DNA of 64,000 bases from Trichoplax sp. H2 (taxonomy: Eukaryota; Placozoa; Uniplacotomia; Trichoplacea), in assembly GCA_003344405.1 (NCBI GenBank), contig NOWV01000119.1, positions 169,510 through 233,509 on the forward strand, in the 5' to 3' direction. Shown in pieces: positions 24,977-37,814 of this stretch. The notes beneath the pieces are model-generated. The model was given only the letters and a program-made list of their open reading frames with translations, was not told the DNA's origin and made no database searches. The position numbers and the translations under genes are program-made. Position 1 is the first letter of the stretch. Every line of letters begins with the position of its first letter.

Positions 24977-27868
24977 ATGATACGAGGTTATGGGCCTATA
25001 GCTCAGGCATATTTTGGCACACTCTTCACATGGGGTTTAACCGCTGCTGGTGCGGCATTAGTGTTTGTCTTTTCATCTGGCAAGGTATGTTTAGAGAATA
25101 CAGTAGAATTCCTGTTCATGAGTGATTGCTTTGAGATTGTTATTGTTTTTATGGACCATGTACAGTATTAGGATAACGATAAATCAAAGTGCAGTGTCTT
25201 GACTTCACCATGGGCTTCTACGAGTAGATATACCTCTAGAAGTTCATGACTTAATAGCCCGATCAATCTGATTTGATGAGGATGATTTCATTTAGGCACA
25301 GTGATGCCTTTTTAGCACAAATGCTTTGTGTAATATAGAGAATGGAAACCATTTTGACTAATTGGAGGCTTTTTCTCTTCTGTTTTAGAGAAAAGTTCTA
25401 GATGGTAGCCTTGGATTTGCTGCCGGAGTAAGTTCAACAACGACTTGAGATGCAAATAACGATATAGACGTGTATGAACCATCCCAAATCTTTTCTTAAT
25501 ATTCCACACGTTCTAACTTGTAACTAGAATGATGCTTCAAAATTATATTTCTCTCATCTTTTATATCGATTCTACTTTCTTCAAATTGTAATGATTAATG
25601 TAACATTTTAGCCTTATTTGAATAACAAGCTCGCAGGGAACAACCTGCATTGCAATATCGTATACTATGATGGCTGGTAGCTGTTTCTGTTAGTTATGCA
25701 ACAGTTTCTATTGTCCACAATGGATACTGCAGTACCATGAAATTGTTTTTTCTTTGTATCAATCGTCAACCACGTACTATAAAGCAATATTGACTGTTTA
25801 TTACTTGCCCAGCAATAACCGATAGACTATTTTACTGTTATAACAGGTCATGGTGGCAGCTTCCTTTTGGTCATTATTACAGCCAGCAATAGAATTAGCT
25901 ACAAAGTCCGGCCACTACGGCCAAGATGGCCAGTTTTCTTTTATACCCGTTGGAATTGGTTTCGCATTCGGTGCTGCTTTTGTTGGTGTCACTGATATGA
26001 TGATGAGTAGAATGGTAGGGCAGCGATGTTTGAATATTTTGTTTTAAAACTTTAATGAAGCATATCAATTTGTTTTTATTGCCGTTATCATATCGTACTC
26101 TACAAATGTTGTCAAAATCGATCATAAGTTTTTTATTATTCTATAAAGAGTTACGTTATAGTAGTACAGGATAGTATCGTCATCACCTTTTAAATGTTCA
26201 AATTCATTTAGTCATTCTAACTATTTCGAAATCCTTCTAGAATATTTCTTCACCCCAAATCGCTTTAGCAAATGTGTACTGTAAAAGCATGAACGAAGAC
26301 ACCGAACGATTTGAATTAGGAGCAGAAGATGAAGAAGTCAATAATCATTATCATCACCAAAGCGATAATAGTAACCTTGTCTATCGTTCACTCAATAATA
26401 AAGCAGTTGAGAATAATAAAACTCAACATTCTGAATACCAGAAAAATTCTGAGATGATTAATCTTCAATGGCGTCGTATCATTTTACTAGTCATCGCGAT
26501 AACAGTCCACAACATTCCAGGTACACCAATTTTCTTCCATTTTGCAAAACTTCTACCGATATACTGTGTATTTTAAGTTGACCTTTCTTCAACTATCAAT
26601 TACAGATACACAAAACCTGTACAATTAAAATAAAATTGTAGATAAGATGAGTCATCTAGATTTCATGTGCTCTGATCATGAAACGTAAAAGTATGCATGT
26701 TGAAGAATGTATTTTACATTCAAATTGTAGAGGGTCTTGCTGTTGGAGTAGGATTTGGTGCAATTGGAAAAACGGAGCAAGCGACTTTTGAAAATGCTAG
26801 GTAAAACTATTGTTACAGAAAGATAGTTTGTGATTGCAATGAAACAATTAAGTAATAGATTTAGTAGCTGGATTATAAGAGCATAGTAATGATGTTAACA
26901 CGGTATGTTCGAATCTATTTATGTACTGTACACACCAAGTATTATACGTATGTATTTATTAGACGCCTTAATTAATAAACTGTACGATGATACAAAATGT
27001 TCTTAAATTCGCAACGAATAATTTACTGAAGATTGTTACATACGCTTGATGTCAGCAATGTATTTATCAAAGTTACTGACTATCAAATTGCTCCACGCAA
27101 TGTTTGAGAGCGCTAGCACCTTGCTATAGTGCTTAGTACATAACAACCATCGAGCAACAATAGATGATTGGATAAATCTTGCAAAGTGATAACTTTGAAT
27201 TAGGATTGTATTCAATCTTTTAATTTAGAAACCTAGCAATTGGTATTGGCATTCAGAACTTTCCGGAAGGACTGGCTGTAAGCCTACCTCTTAAGGCCAT
27301 GGGATTCTCAACATGGACAAGTTTCTGGTATGCGGTTTACTCATACGTTCATGACCTTTTGTAGCCTTTTACTTTCCTATTATTAATGTATCAATTTAAA
27401 AATAAACGTAGAATTGAATTAATTACCTTACGTCATTATAAGAATATTTGACGATTCAAATTTGTACAGGTATGGACAACTGAGCGGAATGGTAGAACCA
27501 ATAGCTGGAATATTAGGAGCTGCAGCCGTTATGGTAATTGAAGTTTAGCCTTAAAATTATCTATCGAGACTCATATATAGTATTTTAACGTTATCTTTCA
27601 GATAGCTGAACCAATTTTGCCTTATTCATTAGCCTTTGCTGCTGGTGCCATGATTTATGTAGTCATTGACGATATTATCCCGGAAGCGCAAACTAGGTAA
27701 ATCAATCAAATTCTGCACTCAGTACTCCAAATAATTTACAATAGCCGGTCAGGCTAATTGATTCTGTTATTTAATCTCAATATGTACAGTGGTAATGGTC
27801 GTTTATCATCCATTGGTTGTATCGTTGGATTTCTCGTTATGATGTCCCTTGATGTTGGATTGGGTTAA
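24977..27868 (+). CDS. SLC39A11: zinc transporter ZIP11
   Basis: A member of the GufA-type ZIP subfamily, moving zinc across Golgi or plasma membranes. Nine exons: 24977-25084, 25389-25427, 25847-26014, 26241-26520, 26731-26800, 27229-27327, 27470-27533, 27602-27696 and 27790-27868. They join in phase to 333 residues, near the human length. N-terminal TM1 reads [20 protein letters not shown] and is followed by [20 protein letters not shown] and [11 protein letters not shown] His/Asp/Glu/Asn-rich cytosolic loop sits in exon 4. The two metal-binding ZIP motifs are HNIPEG (from residue 195, split at exon 4/5) and QNFPEG (from 231, exon 6). The C-terminal helices include [14 protein letters not shown] and [20 protein letters not shown]. 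The ATG at 24977 aligns with the family N-terminus. Confidence 0.95.
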
Positions 27869-28865
27869 AGTTCTGACTTAGCTTATGGAAGCTTAGGATA
27901 GTACGCGCGAATTGTTAATGACATAGAGATTAAAATTTTAGTAGAGTATTATTCTATCATCTCATCATATTACTAACATACCTGAAAGTATTTGAAAAAG
28001 CAACAATTTCATCTATCAGTATATCGAATTGTATAAATACAGTTAGAATATCCTTTTGAAACATTGTGGCGATATTCGTATAACGTGTATTTCAGACTGC
28101 TGTATCTAAACGAGCATATAACATTCAGCATCGCGTAAATTTATTTCAAGTTGTGTTTTTACTACGGGTATAACAACAAGTTTGTGGTATATTTCTTATT
28201 ATACTACTTATAAATATACCAGAACGTAGTGCAAAGTAAAATACGTATTAAAACTAGTCTGTAATAGAATATATAATGTGGTAAATCGTACGTATAATTA
28301 TATGTAATTATTGTAATAATATGCTATCTTACACGTATAATTTTTCTTGCATCATGTATTTGCAGTACGCGAAATCTTGACCTGGGGAATTCAGAATTCT
28401 CTCCATGCTCATTACTTGTGCTGTACATATATTACAAAAGGATAAGCTGTAGCTAACGCAGATACCATTATTGTTTTACCATTTCATTATCGGAATTAAC
28501 GACGGACTGCTATTTCCGATTGTATTATATAATAGCTATTCCCGATGATTTACGTGCATTCGAAAATAAAAAGTGCAGCCATAGGGAAATCCATCATTTA
28601 GTTGCTCTGGGTATAAAGCATTACGACAGAAAGAATAACAAGTTCGGATATGTAATTATTTATACAGTAGCACCTCTTATTCGTATAAGAAATTAGCCAT
28701 TAAAGAGATACAAGGAGCTAAATATGAACTTTAGCCGCAACCTTTAGGCAAATTTCCAATAAATGTGAAATATTAAAAAAATGTTTTTTTATTTAAATGT
28801 ACTCCAAATGAGCATTTTTCAATCCATGGTAGAAAAAAATTGAATAGACTCTATAATCATTCTAG

Positions 28866-29062
28866 GTATTTCGACACCAACAAAGTTTATCTATCCAATG
28901 CAAAATGGGCAGATGTTTGTACTACCGACCAAAGAAGAAACATCCTTTCCCAAATCATTCAAAAATTCTTTTACTGCATGGAAAATCTTTAATAAGCAAA
29001 GATCGTACGTGCAACATTTGTATAGGATCGTTGGAGCAAGTATCATAATTACTTTTTTGTGA
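28866..29062 (+). other. possible coding exon of unknown protein
   Basis: After a plausible acceptor (TTCTAG) the plus strand stays open for 64 codons to TGA 29060-29062. The reading includes FIYPMQNGQMFVLPTKEE and ends in a basic-then-hydrophobic tail (YRIVGASIIITFL), which could be a membrane anchor. No family was recognised and no upstream exon was found. The segment lies about 40 bp from the PMM 3' end on the other strand. Confidence 0.25.
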
Positions 29063-29104
29063 GAACTATAACTTTTTATTACGGGAACGATTAAATAAGT
29101 AACG

Positions 29105-31042
29105 TTACGCGATCTGAGGGAAAAGTTTTTTCAATTGGCAAACTGTATCTTCTGGCGATGTAACGGTATGACCAATTGTGCGTTCGCTATTAAAAATTTC
29201 GTGATCGTTCCCACCCTGATCGTCGCGAAAATATGTTATCTTAGTATTAAAAGCATCGATTGAATGATACATTATATTCGCTTAAAAAGCAATCAGGCTA
29301 AATCGCTAACAACTGTTATATACCGGTTGAGTTTTGTCACCAAAGAAATAAATTTGATCGAATTCATTTGCTGGTATATGACGTAGGCAATAAGTTTTGT
29401 CCCATCCGATTGGAAAGACATCAATACTAATTTGCCCACCTATGTCAGTGTCCAGTACAAAAAGTTGTCACAATTTTGAATAGTGGTTATAATATTTCAA
29501 TTATCCTAAAGTAAATTGTCCTTGGATTAACATGTGTACCGATCGCAAATTGTAGGCCAACATCAGGAAATTCTTTTCGGAGAGCTTGTAGAAACTTGAG
29601 TCGAATATTTTCAGCCTAATAGAAATTGATCGTCATAGATAAATATAAAATAGGATAGTATGATAGTATATTATGATAGCATGATAATACTCGTATACCA
29701 TCATAGAGTAAAACTGTATACACGTAGCTAGAAAAGTTCAAACAAAGTTTCTGATGATACCTTGTCCAAAGCGACAAATTCCAATCTTTCGTCGTAGCTA
29801 CAGCTGCGTCCAATAGGACAAAGATTAATCATGCTAGAGCGGAATTCAACAAAAGTACCTCTAGAATGACAAATCAAGAATTAATGAACTACTGTTATGT
29901 GATGTTAAGTTATGTAGTACTACAGTATATGACTCGTATGTATTGACGTAGAGCGATAACGAATATGCGTCTACTCTATTTATTATTGCATGATGGTATT
30001 CAACCTTTTCCTAGGCAATTGCAATTCAGACATGTATTTTAAAGCAAAGTTGATGACTTTCTGTAAGTTATCATCTCCGATGCAGCTGACAATATTCTAT
30101 GCAGGTATTACAAAAAGGATCAGAAGTCAATTTTGAACAATTTATTTACCCACTATTCCTACACTGACTATTGATGAATAGCCAACAATATCATGGTATA
30201 GCAAGTTGACTGACCTCAGCGCTTATTAATTCACCCTTCTTATAACCAACAACTCCATTTTCAGCAAAGACATAATCATAAAACTTGGGAACTGGCGAGA
30301 AAGGATTGAAATCATACAATAGAATTGATTGTAAACTACCTACTTCATATCCATTGCAATATAAACAGGACCAACTAATGTAATAAGTCTTACAAGTCGT
30401 GTTACAAGACTTGTTGACAAATTGGCAGTTGTACTGAAAAGACGTAGGTATATTCAAGTCATCTATAAAACAATTTTCTACTCCTCTACGGAAATGCTCA
30501 TTCCATTTGAAATAACTGTCTTGGCAAGTAAACCCAAGCGGAACTACAGAAGAGTATACTGTTTATAGTAGATCCCATTTGTACTAGTGTTGTCGCCTGC
30601 TGATGATCTTTGAATTAATGTCCTATACTGCATGTATTTGTAAGCTTGGATGACTAGAATACAAACAGCGAGCTATACAAGCATGCCATACGATAGCATG
30701 TAAGAGAAATAAGTTTATCTTTTCCTTACTATCCTCTCCACCCAATTGTTCCTTGATTTTGCCATAATCTGATCCACCAACAATGCCAACAGCAACATGT
30801 TTCTTAAGGTTTTCTAGGGTGCATTTCATGTTATCCTCAATAAGCTAATATTGGAGAGAGAGTTAGTCAAGAAGGAGTAAATTGATCGATGATGGATAGC
30901 AACAAGCCAAGAGAGTGCAAGTACTTGTACTGTTGAAGCCTACAATCTACAATAGTACAGCCTTCAATAGATCATCGCTAACCTTGCGAGCTGGCGTTAA
31001 TGTGCCATCCACGTCGAATAATACAAGTATTTTGGCAGCCAT
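29105..31042 (-). CDS. PMM2: phosphomannomutase (PMM1/PMM2 family)
   Basis: Converts mannose-6-phosphate to mannose-1-phosphate in the cytosol, feeding GDP-mannose and dolichol-linked glycan synthesis. Eight exons on the minus strand: 31042-30983, 30844-30730, 30291-30215, 30096-30005, 29860-29761, 29615-29540, 29439-29324 and 29215-29105. They join in phase to 248 residues (human PMM2 246). The HAD nucleophile motif is DVDGT at 10-14 (Asp10 and Asp12 catalytic). Further blocks: [79 protein letters not shown] and GGNDHEI. All catalytic and substrate-site motifs appear intact. By eye I cannot separate PMM1 from PMM2, so the symbol is provisional. It is divergent from the LRR gene. Confidence 0.94.
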
Positions 31043-31219
31043 TTTCACCGATTCTAAATAATCAATTTCCTAAATGTTGATCTCCTTTTTCCAACCGATT
31101 CTCGTCGACACTTTAACTACCAGTAGTTCTACGCACCAAAATGAAATCTCCTCCGAGTTAGTTGTATCCGGTTTGCTCAATCGCAGTCAACAAAACTCCG
31201 TCAGCTGTAGTCCAGTTAA

Positions 31220-31975
31220 ATCTACTATACTGTACATGCAGTATACAGTACAGTACGTGATAAATCCGTCCATCCGACCACACAGTACACAGTACTGTGT
31301 ATTGTGTAATACAGTGTACAGTGTACGCTACTGTACACTGTACACTGTTCAGTACCAATCTCGACATCTCGTACATGAGAAGTCTGTCCATCCGACCATG
31401 TAGTACACAGTACACACTCTACTGTACTGTACAGTGTACAGTATAGCAGTTGTACAGTACATGAGAAGTCCGTCTATCCGACCACACAGTACACAGTACA
31501 GTACTGTACTGTACTGTACTGTGTGACGGCCCAGCCATAATAACCCCGATTACTCACATACAGTACAGTACTCAGCGTAAATACAGTAGCTTCAACGATG
31601 ATACAGTACTGTACAGTGTACAGTACAGTACATTATTCTAGGAGTTTTACAGTGTACAGTGTACGCCACTGTACTGTACTGTACACTCAACAGTATAGTT
31701 CAGTACCAATCTCGTGCATGAGAAGTCCGTCCACCCGACCATACAGTACACAGTACACACTACAGTATACAGTACTGTACTGTACAGTGTACAGTACAGT
31801 ACGGTTCAGTACCAATCTCGTACATGAGAAGTCCGTCCATCTGACGATGCAGTACTGTACAGTATACTGTACAGTACAGTACGGTACCGTACCTGTTGTA
31901 CTGTACTGTACGGTATTGGTGATAATGGGTAGTACAGTACGGTACTGTACGTACAGTACAGTACCGTATAAGGAT
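31220..31975. repeat. GTAC/TGTACAGTAC cluster with a local CATGAGAAGTCCGTCCATC repeat
   Basis: Dense runs of ACAGTACTGTAC and related words are interleaved with about five copies of a CATGAGAAGTCCGTCCATC-like block followed by CGACCA (near 31260, 31375, 31462, 31716 and 31823) and about three copies of CAGTACCAATCTCG. At 31520-31555 the complement of GAGTAATCGGGGTTAT and TGGCTGGGC appears, which is the tail of the repeat unit at 14.7-15.2 kb. The cluster lies between the divergent start codons of PMM (31042) and the LRR gene (32065). All open frames in it are repeat artefacts. Confidence 0.8.
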
Positions 31976-32064
31976 CACTAGTATCTGCTCACCCGGCGGC
32001 AGTTTCAAAATGGCGGATTATTGCTAAACAACTTTGGATAGATTTCAACACAGAAGAGAACGCC

Positions 32065-35000
32065 ATGACTTCACACGATCGTAAAGAAGTCAAAAAGCTA
32101 AAGGACAAAGCTGCCAGTAAAACTCTTTTCGGCAGTAATCAAGACATTGTTGTGATTGCAGCTGAAGATATGGTAAGCTATGACAGAATCAGCTCACGAA
32201 ATGCAGCAGTAGCTTTAGAGCAAGAGTATAGTCAACATACTTTAGGCATGGAAACGAAATGAACAGTCAAGTGAATTATGATGATTCTCCAGCATAGACT
32301 TCAATATGGGTGAATTAAGAATGATAGTAGAATGCAATCAATTTTGAAGCTGATAGTTACCTATAGTACTTGCTATAGTCATCGGTAAGGAATAAATTAA
32401 CCTTCCAATCGATACACATCAATTAGAATTATTGAATTAAATTGTTATCATTCAGTATAAGCTTCAAGATCGATAAATAGACACGGTATAAGGATAGAGT
32501 GAATTTCGAAAAGGATACAGTTACTCTTTCCTAACAATAATATGGACACTATGATATTGAGAGAGCCTATCAATATCGCCGATTAGAGCAATATATTGTA
32601 CACGTATAATACATTACTCGGCCTATAACATACGCGTGAACTAATTAACTTGCTAGATACTTCATTAGCTGCTGTGTGCAGTGATCATAGAATTAGATGC
32701 ATACTGTACAGTGACTGATGGAAAAAAAATAGCTATGACGTAAGTTATTATTCTGAAACTTAACAAAAGTCTTAATATAGATAAATACAGTTACTGCGTG
32801 ACAGTAGATGGTACGGCATTCGGCTGTTTACTAAACTAGCCAGATCCCTCATTAGCTGCTGTGTGCAGTGATCATAGAATTAGATACATACTGTACAGTG
32901 ACTGATGGAAAAAATAGCTATGACGTAAGTTATTATTCTGAAAGTTAACAAAAGTCTTAATATAGATAAATACAGCTACTGCGTGACAGTAGATGGTACT
33001 GCATTCGGCTGTCTACTAAACTAGCCAGATACTTCATTAGCTACAGTACTAAAAGCTTCAACAATTGCAAATTAACAACCAATATAAGAGTAGTATTAAT
33101 TTCCTGACCAATGGATTGATTGATCTGGTTTCATGATATGTGTTTTCGTATTGTATATCCAATAGTTGAAGAAATGCAACGAAAAACACTACGCCGACGT
33201 TTATAGCCTGGATATAAGCAACACTGGAATAACAAGAATTGCAAACTTAGAAAAGGTAAAATCATTCCTCACACCTGCCATGAGAGTATCAATAGGTCAA
33301 CAATGACAATACAAGTAAAAGTATATCAAAGCCAAATCAATGATTTCTATCGTTATTGTTATCTTTACTATGAACTAGTAATACCGTATGCAATGGGGCT
33401 ATGTCGTTATGCTTGCTATTGGAATCAATGTCAATAGAATCCAATAAATAAAGAATTATAATTAATTAACTTTATTTTCACTCTTCCTTTAACTCCATCA
33501 TTAAACACAGTTTATAAAGCTTCGAGTCTTGGATTTATCATGTAATAAGATAGAATGGATAGATGGTTTACAACACAATCAGGTATTTTTGTTACTGATT
33601 AATATAGCATGTTTGATATACGTATCGTAAAACAAGTATATAACAACCTCTCCACACCAGTGTTCCCATATAAGTTTCTAGGGATTTGACTTTCACCTTT
33701 TTCTGTATAGGAATTGCGTGAACTGAAATTATACTCGAACAAAATTTCTGAGTTAAATGGCTTAGAGAAGTAAGTAACCAGTAGCTGTCAACATCAACAT
33801 TCCCAGAAACGATCAATAATAATTTAACAACGACAGTACATACAAGTGTATGCTACGGCCAGTGTCGATAATACCTGAATAACTTTCTAGTTACCTATTG
33901 TATGTACAATTTTATACTGTACAGTGTACAGTATACTTATCTACTTTCTTAATCTAACTAAAAAATGTTCACAATGACAGACTTAAAGGATTAACTAACC
34001 TAATTCTTCAGTTTAACAACATTACTGAAATAGGTAAGTAGTATTCAAATTTATCTTAGGTTTTGTATACCATAGATTGTGTAATATTACCAGTAGCATA
34101 TTTATTGATTAGCTCTTATTAATTTCATTTAGGCAACGGTTTAAAATCGTTAAGGGCACTCAAACTCCTCCGGATAGACAATAATAAAATTAATAAAGTG
34201 GAAAAAAACACGTTGACTTGTTGCCCAAATTTAAGTAGCTTAGACATGAGCAACAATTGTATCCATGATTTAACGGTGAGTATCTTTCGGCCTTTATGTG
34301 ATATAATGGGGCTAGTATAGGAGTAATTATAATTTCAAGTCGTTCATTCAGTCATTTCGTGATTCGTTAATCTAAATAAAATGCCTCCCGTAAAAGTATC
34401 AGCTGGGATCATAATACCATTATTTATGACTGATGCATCTCAATTTTGTGATGGTATGACTTATTTCTGTTGATATCTATAGAATATCTGCTGTTTGAAA
34501 GCCTTAACGGAACTACGATTAGCAAATAATCAAATAGAGCATCTACCGGATAGTCTTGCTTGCAAATCAGTTAGTACGATTCAAGCACCATAATAATGAA
34601 CATTATCAAAAAATTTATACGAGTATTTTTCATGCTGTAACTCAGACTGCACCATTTCGCTAGTTATAAGTGAAATTAGATTAATCAAATCTACATAATT
34701 TATGCAATTTTTTACTAGCTGTCGGAATTAGATCTATCAGGTAACAGTCTTACCGATGTTGGTAGCTTGAATGGTTTACATGTTTTGAATGTAAGTGTTA
34801 ACAATCATTTTAAATAAATCTATACAAGCATGTGGTTCCAGAATAGAAGTAGAAATACATAAGAAATCCAAAAACTGGACGATTTATTGAGCGACATGCC
34901 CAACTAATTTTGAATTTAATTTACTTTGATAGAATCTTAATATCAGCCGAAATAAAATACAGACTTTGGAATCATTAGGGAAAATGGGGTTTGTATTTAT

Positions 35001-37216
35001 TTAATTAAACTGAATTCTGAATACTATCCGGTAAGTATCCTTATCAAGATAAAAACTTGACACTTTCAGGCGACTGCAAGAACTGCGAGCAGCTGACAAT
35101 CTGATTTCATCAATATCGGTACTTCATATTCAATGATTATCGTCGTAATACAAGTATGAAGCATTAACGTATAAATAGTCTTTAATGGTATCCATTACAA
35201 CTATTTAAAGAGAATAAATGTTCAATTTCCGGCTCTCGAAATACTTGATATACAACGAAATCAGATATCTTTTATTGAAGATATGGTAAGTTATCTCACG
35301 ATGCATACTGCTTTTAAATACATTTTGTGTTCTGCCACTGTATTGTAGTAGTTGTCAATATGAAACTGCTTGATGATTTATGACAGCTGTCATTGCATTT
35401 TTTCAAGAGATATGGGTATCTAGCCTAGAAGTAGTGACAGATCTGAATCATTACTTTACATAATCGTTTGTAGATTTAACAACGTTGACTATCAGCATTG
35501 GATATTCTCTTCTTACCTGAAAATTCTATACACGAGACTATCTTGCAAAAACTTAAAAATGGTTCTTTTCATTATTTAGGAATCACTAAAGTTAATTTCT
35601 ACCGCAACAGAATATTTACTAATAGGTCAGTAAAATTGTTAGCACAAATCACTATAATTTATTTGATGCCTATTTTCTCTTCACCGCAATATTTTTGTGC
35701 AAATGATGTCCAAAATATTCTCCTTAAAATTGAAATTAAGGAAATCCTGTTGAGTCAACTCCGGAATATAAGGGGTAATCATATGCCTTTTATTGATTTA
35801 TACTTGTAACAAATAAGAATGTTAGCAGACTATTGAGTAATTTCATCGGCTATTGCAGCTAAAGTAATGCTTCTCATGTGTTAGATTTTTAGCCAAGATA
35901 TGGGAACTTGTTCTAAATCTGGAATCCTTGAACAAGGTATCTAGTATAGAAGCTAATCGTTATGCTAGATTTTCGCAAGTATGTTAATGTATAAGATATT
36001 TGGACTTTTGTGTTATATTCTAACTCCAAGAAACAAAAGAGATCGAAAAATAATCCGAAACGACCGGGTTCTGCAACTATTATTATGAGAAAAATGTCAG
36101 GTTGGCGTTGTATTTCTTGCAGTCCCATATATCTCCATTAATAGCGATATACAGTATTACCGATTCTATTATGTACAACTCAGTACAAGTACTTACTTAC
36201 TTACTACGGATATATCTCTACGGCTTTTAACGAGCTTATTACAAAGTATTGCAATATAATAATTGAACGAAAATTTCTGCCATATATAGGATTCGAGTCC
36301 AAAGAGGTAGAGGAAATAATTAAATTTTCTACAAGGCAATTGCATACATTTGAAACTTCAGTACAAGAAAGGTTTGCTTGCCTATTTATTTTATTAATAT
36401 CGTTCTATGTGTAATGATAAAATAATGACTTCTTGTTATTTCCTATGGAATTGCAATATATAGATTTAATTCTATCCGGAAATCAATCGATGAGCTACTC
36501 CCTGTACAAGCCATGTCTAAACGATGTATGATTAACTTCAAATGTACACTTTCGTATATATTCGCGTACAATGATAAAACGATGTATTATTTATTTTTAC
36601 ATATTGAGATCCTTAGTATCAATTGCACAGCATATTTTTCTATAAGGAGCTGAACTACTACTAATCTTTTGGGAGTGTAGGTTTATAACAAAAAAACAGT
36701 AGTAGCAGAGTAGGACATAATAAATTCCTGTTATTTTATACATCGTTGAAGCCAAGTTAATTGCGTTGCTGGTAAAACTAGAAATCTAGATTTGACTGTC
36801 ATGTATAATCGATTCAGTCATGTTATCAAGAATTATTATTGTATATTCAAAGTATATGTGTACAAATTACACATTAAATCTTTCATTTAAATTCTTGTTT
36901 GCTGAATTTTACTATTGCAGCAATATCACCTTCCAAGAGCGCAATGGATGAGCGACCATATTCTGCAGGACAACGGCCATCTAGCCGCAGTGGAAGGTTA
37001 TATAATAAATATCTATTGTTCCGCCTTAACTTTAGAATTACTCGTACTGCATAAATGTGAAAGTCAACTATCGTACAAATAAATTGCTATAAGTGTAATA
37101 AGCAATATCCAATTATCAAATGAATTATTTTTTGACTTTACAGGCTATCACGACTTCAGGAAGCTATGGCTTTTGCAACTGAAAATTTTACGGAAGAGCC
37201 TGAACAGACCTCATGA
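32065..37216 (+). CDS. leucine-rich repeat protein (SDS22-like LRRs), middle exons unresolved
   Basis: Exons 1-10 join in phase: 32065-32172, 33166-33255, 33711-33769, 33981-34033, 34133-34275, 34483-34569, 34719-34790, 34933-34988, 35070-35118 and 35211-35285. After a Lys-rich N-terminus they encode about nine LRRs of the L-x-x-L-x-L-x-x-N-x-I type, for example LRELKLYSNKI, LKLLRIDNNKI, LSSLDMSNNCI, LTELRLANNQI, LSELDLSGNSL, LNISRNKI and LEILDIQRNQI. The final exons, 36464-36525, 36921-36996 and 37144-37216, also join in phase and encode a Ser/Arg/Pro-rich tail; an exon ending at 36371 precedes them. Between 35286 and 36230 there are coding-like stretches (such as 35496-35624) whose phases I could not reconcile. 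The LRR pattern resembles cytoplasmic or axonemal LRR proteins, but I do not recognise a specific ortholog. Confidence 0.75.
32657..33038. repeat. ~190-bp tandem duplication in LRR gene intron 1
   Basis: Two nearly identical copies, about 32657-32847 and 32848-33038, share TTAGCTGCTGTGTGCAGTG, TACTGTACAGTGACTGATGG, AGCTATGACGTAAGTTATTA and GCGTGACAGTAGATGGTAC. High identity points to a recent duplication. Confidence 0.8.
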
Positions 37217-37814
37217 CAGTAGCGCACTGTAAACCCATATTTACCTAGCAAAAGTGGGATGATGTCTTAATGCTATAACAAAGAATATTTTTTTACCAGC
37301 TTATTATTTTCATTTCATTATTCTTTATAGTAGGTAAATAATAATATTATTAATGGAATATCATTTCTGTAGTTATAAATACCGTGATCAATTGTGTAAA
37401 TAGCCCATTATTTTTGAACGATGATCATGGTTGTTGTAATTTAATAGGACATTGCGAGCATGAGAGAAATGCCAAGTTCGATATTTTTTTAACCAAATTG
37501 ATAACTATTGCATAAAGCAAAGAATTCTGAGCTCGATGACGTAAATCGTGTTCATTACGTATCTGTTATTTTGTAATTTATGTTATAATATAATATATTT
37601 TTAGAACCAAAATCTGACGACAGATCGTTCATAAAAAATAAAATATGAATTACTCTTGACGTTGCAGTTTAATAATATTTATATAAAATATAGGCCATGC
37701 ATGACTCTTACTACGATAAAAAGGCGCTATCACCATAACATACAACAATTGAATAGCACAACATGATCTGGCGATAATGACGTTGTAGATGCATTGCACT
37801 GTAAGTAGAAAACA

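Noticed and set aside
31074-32008. Several open frames of 80-127 codons on both strands
   Set aside because: Translations are low-complexity Tyr/Cys/Thr/Val repeats from GTAC runs, not proteins.
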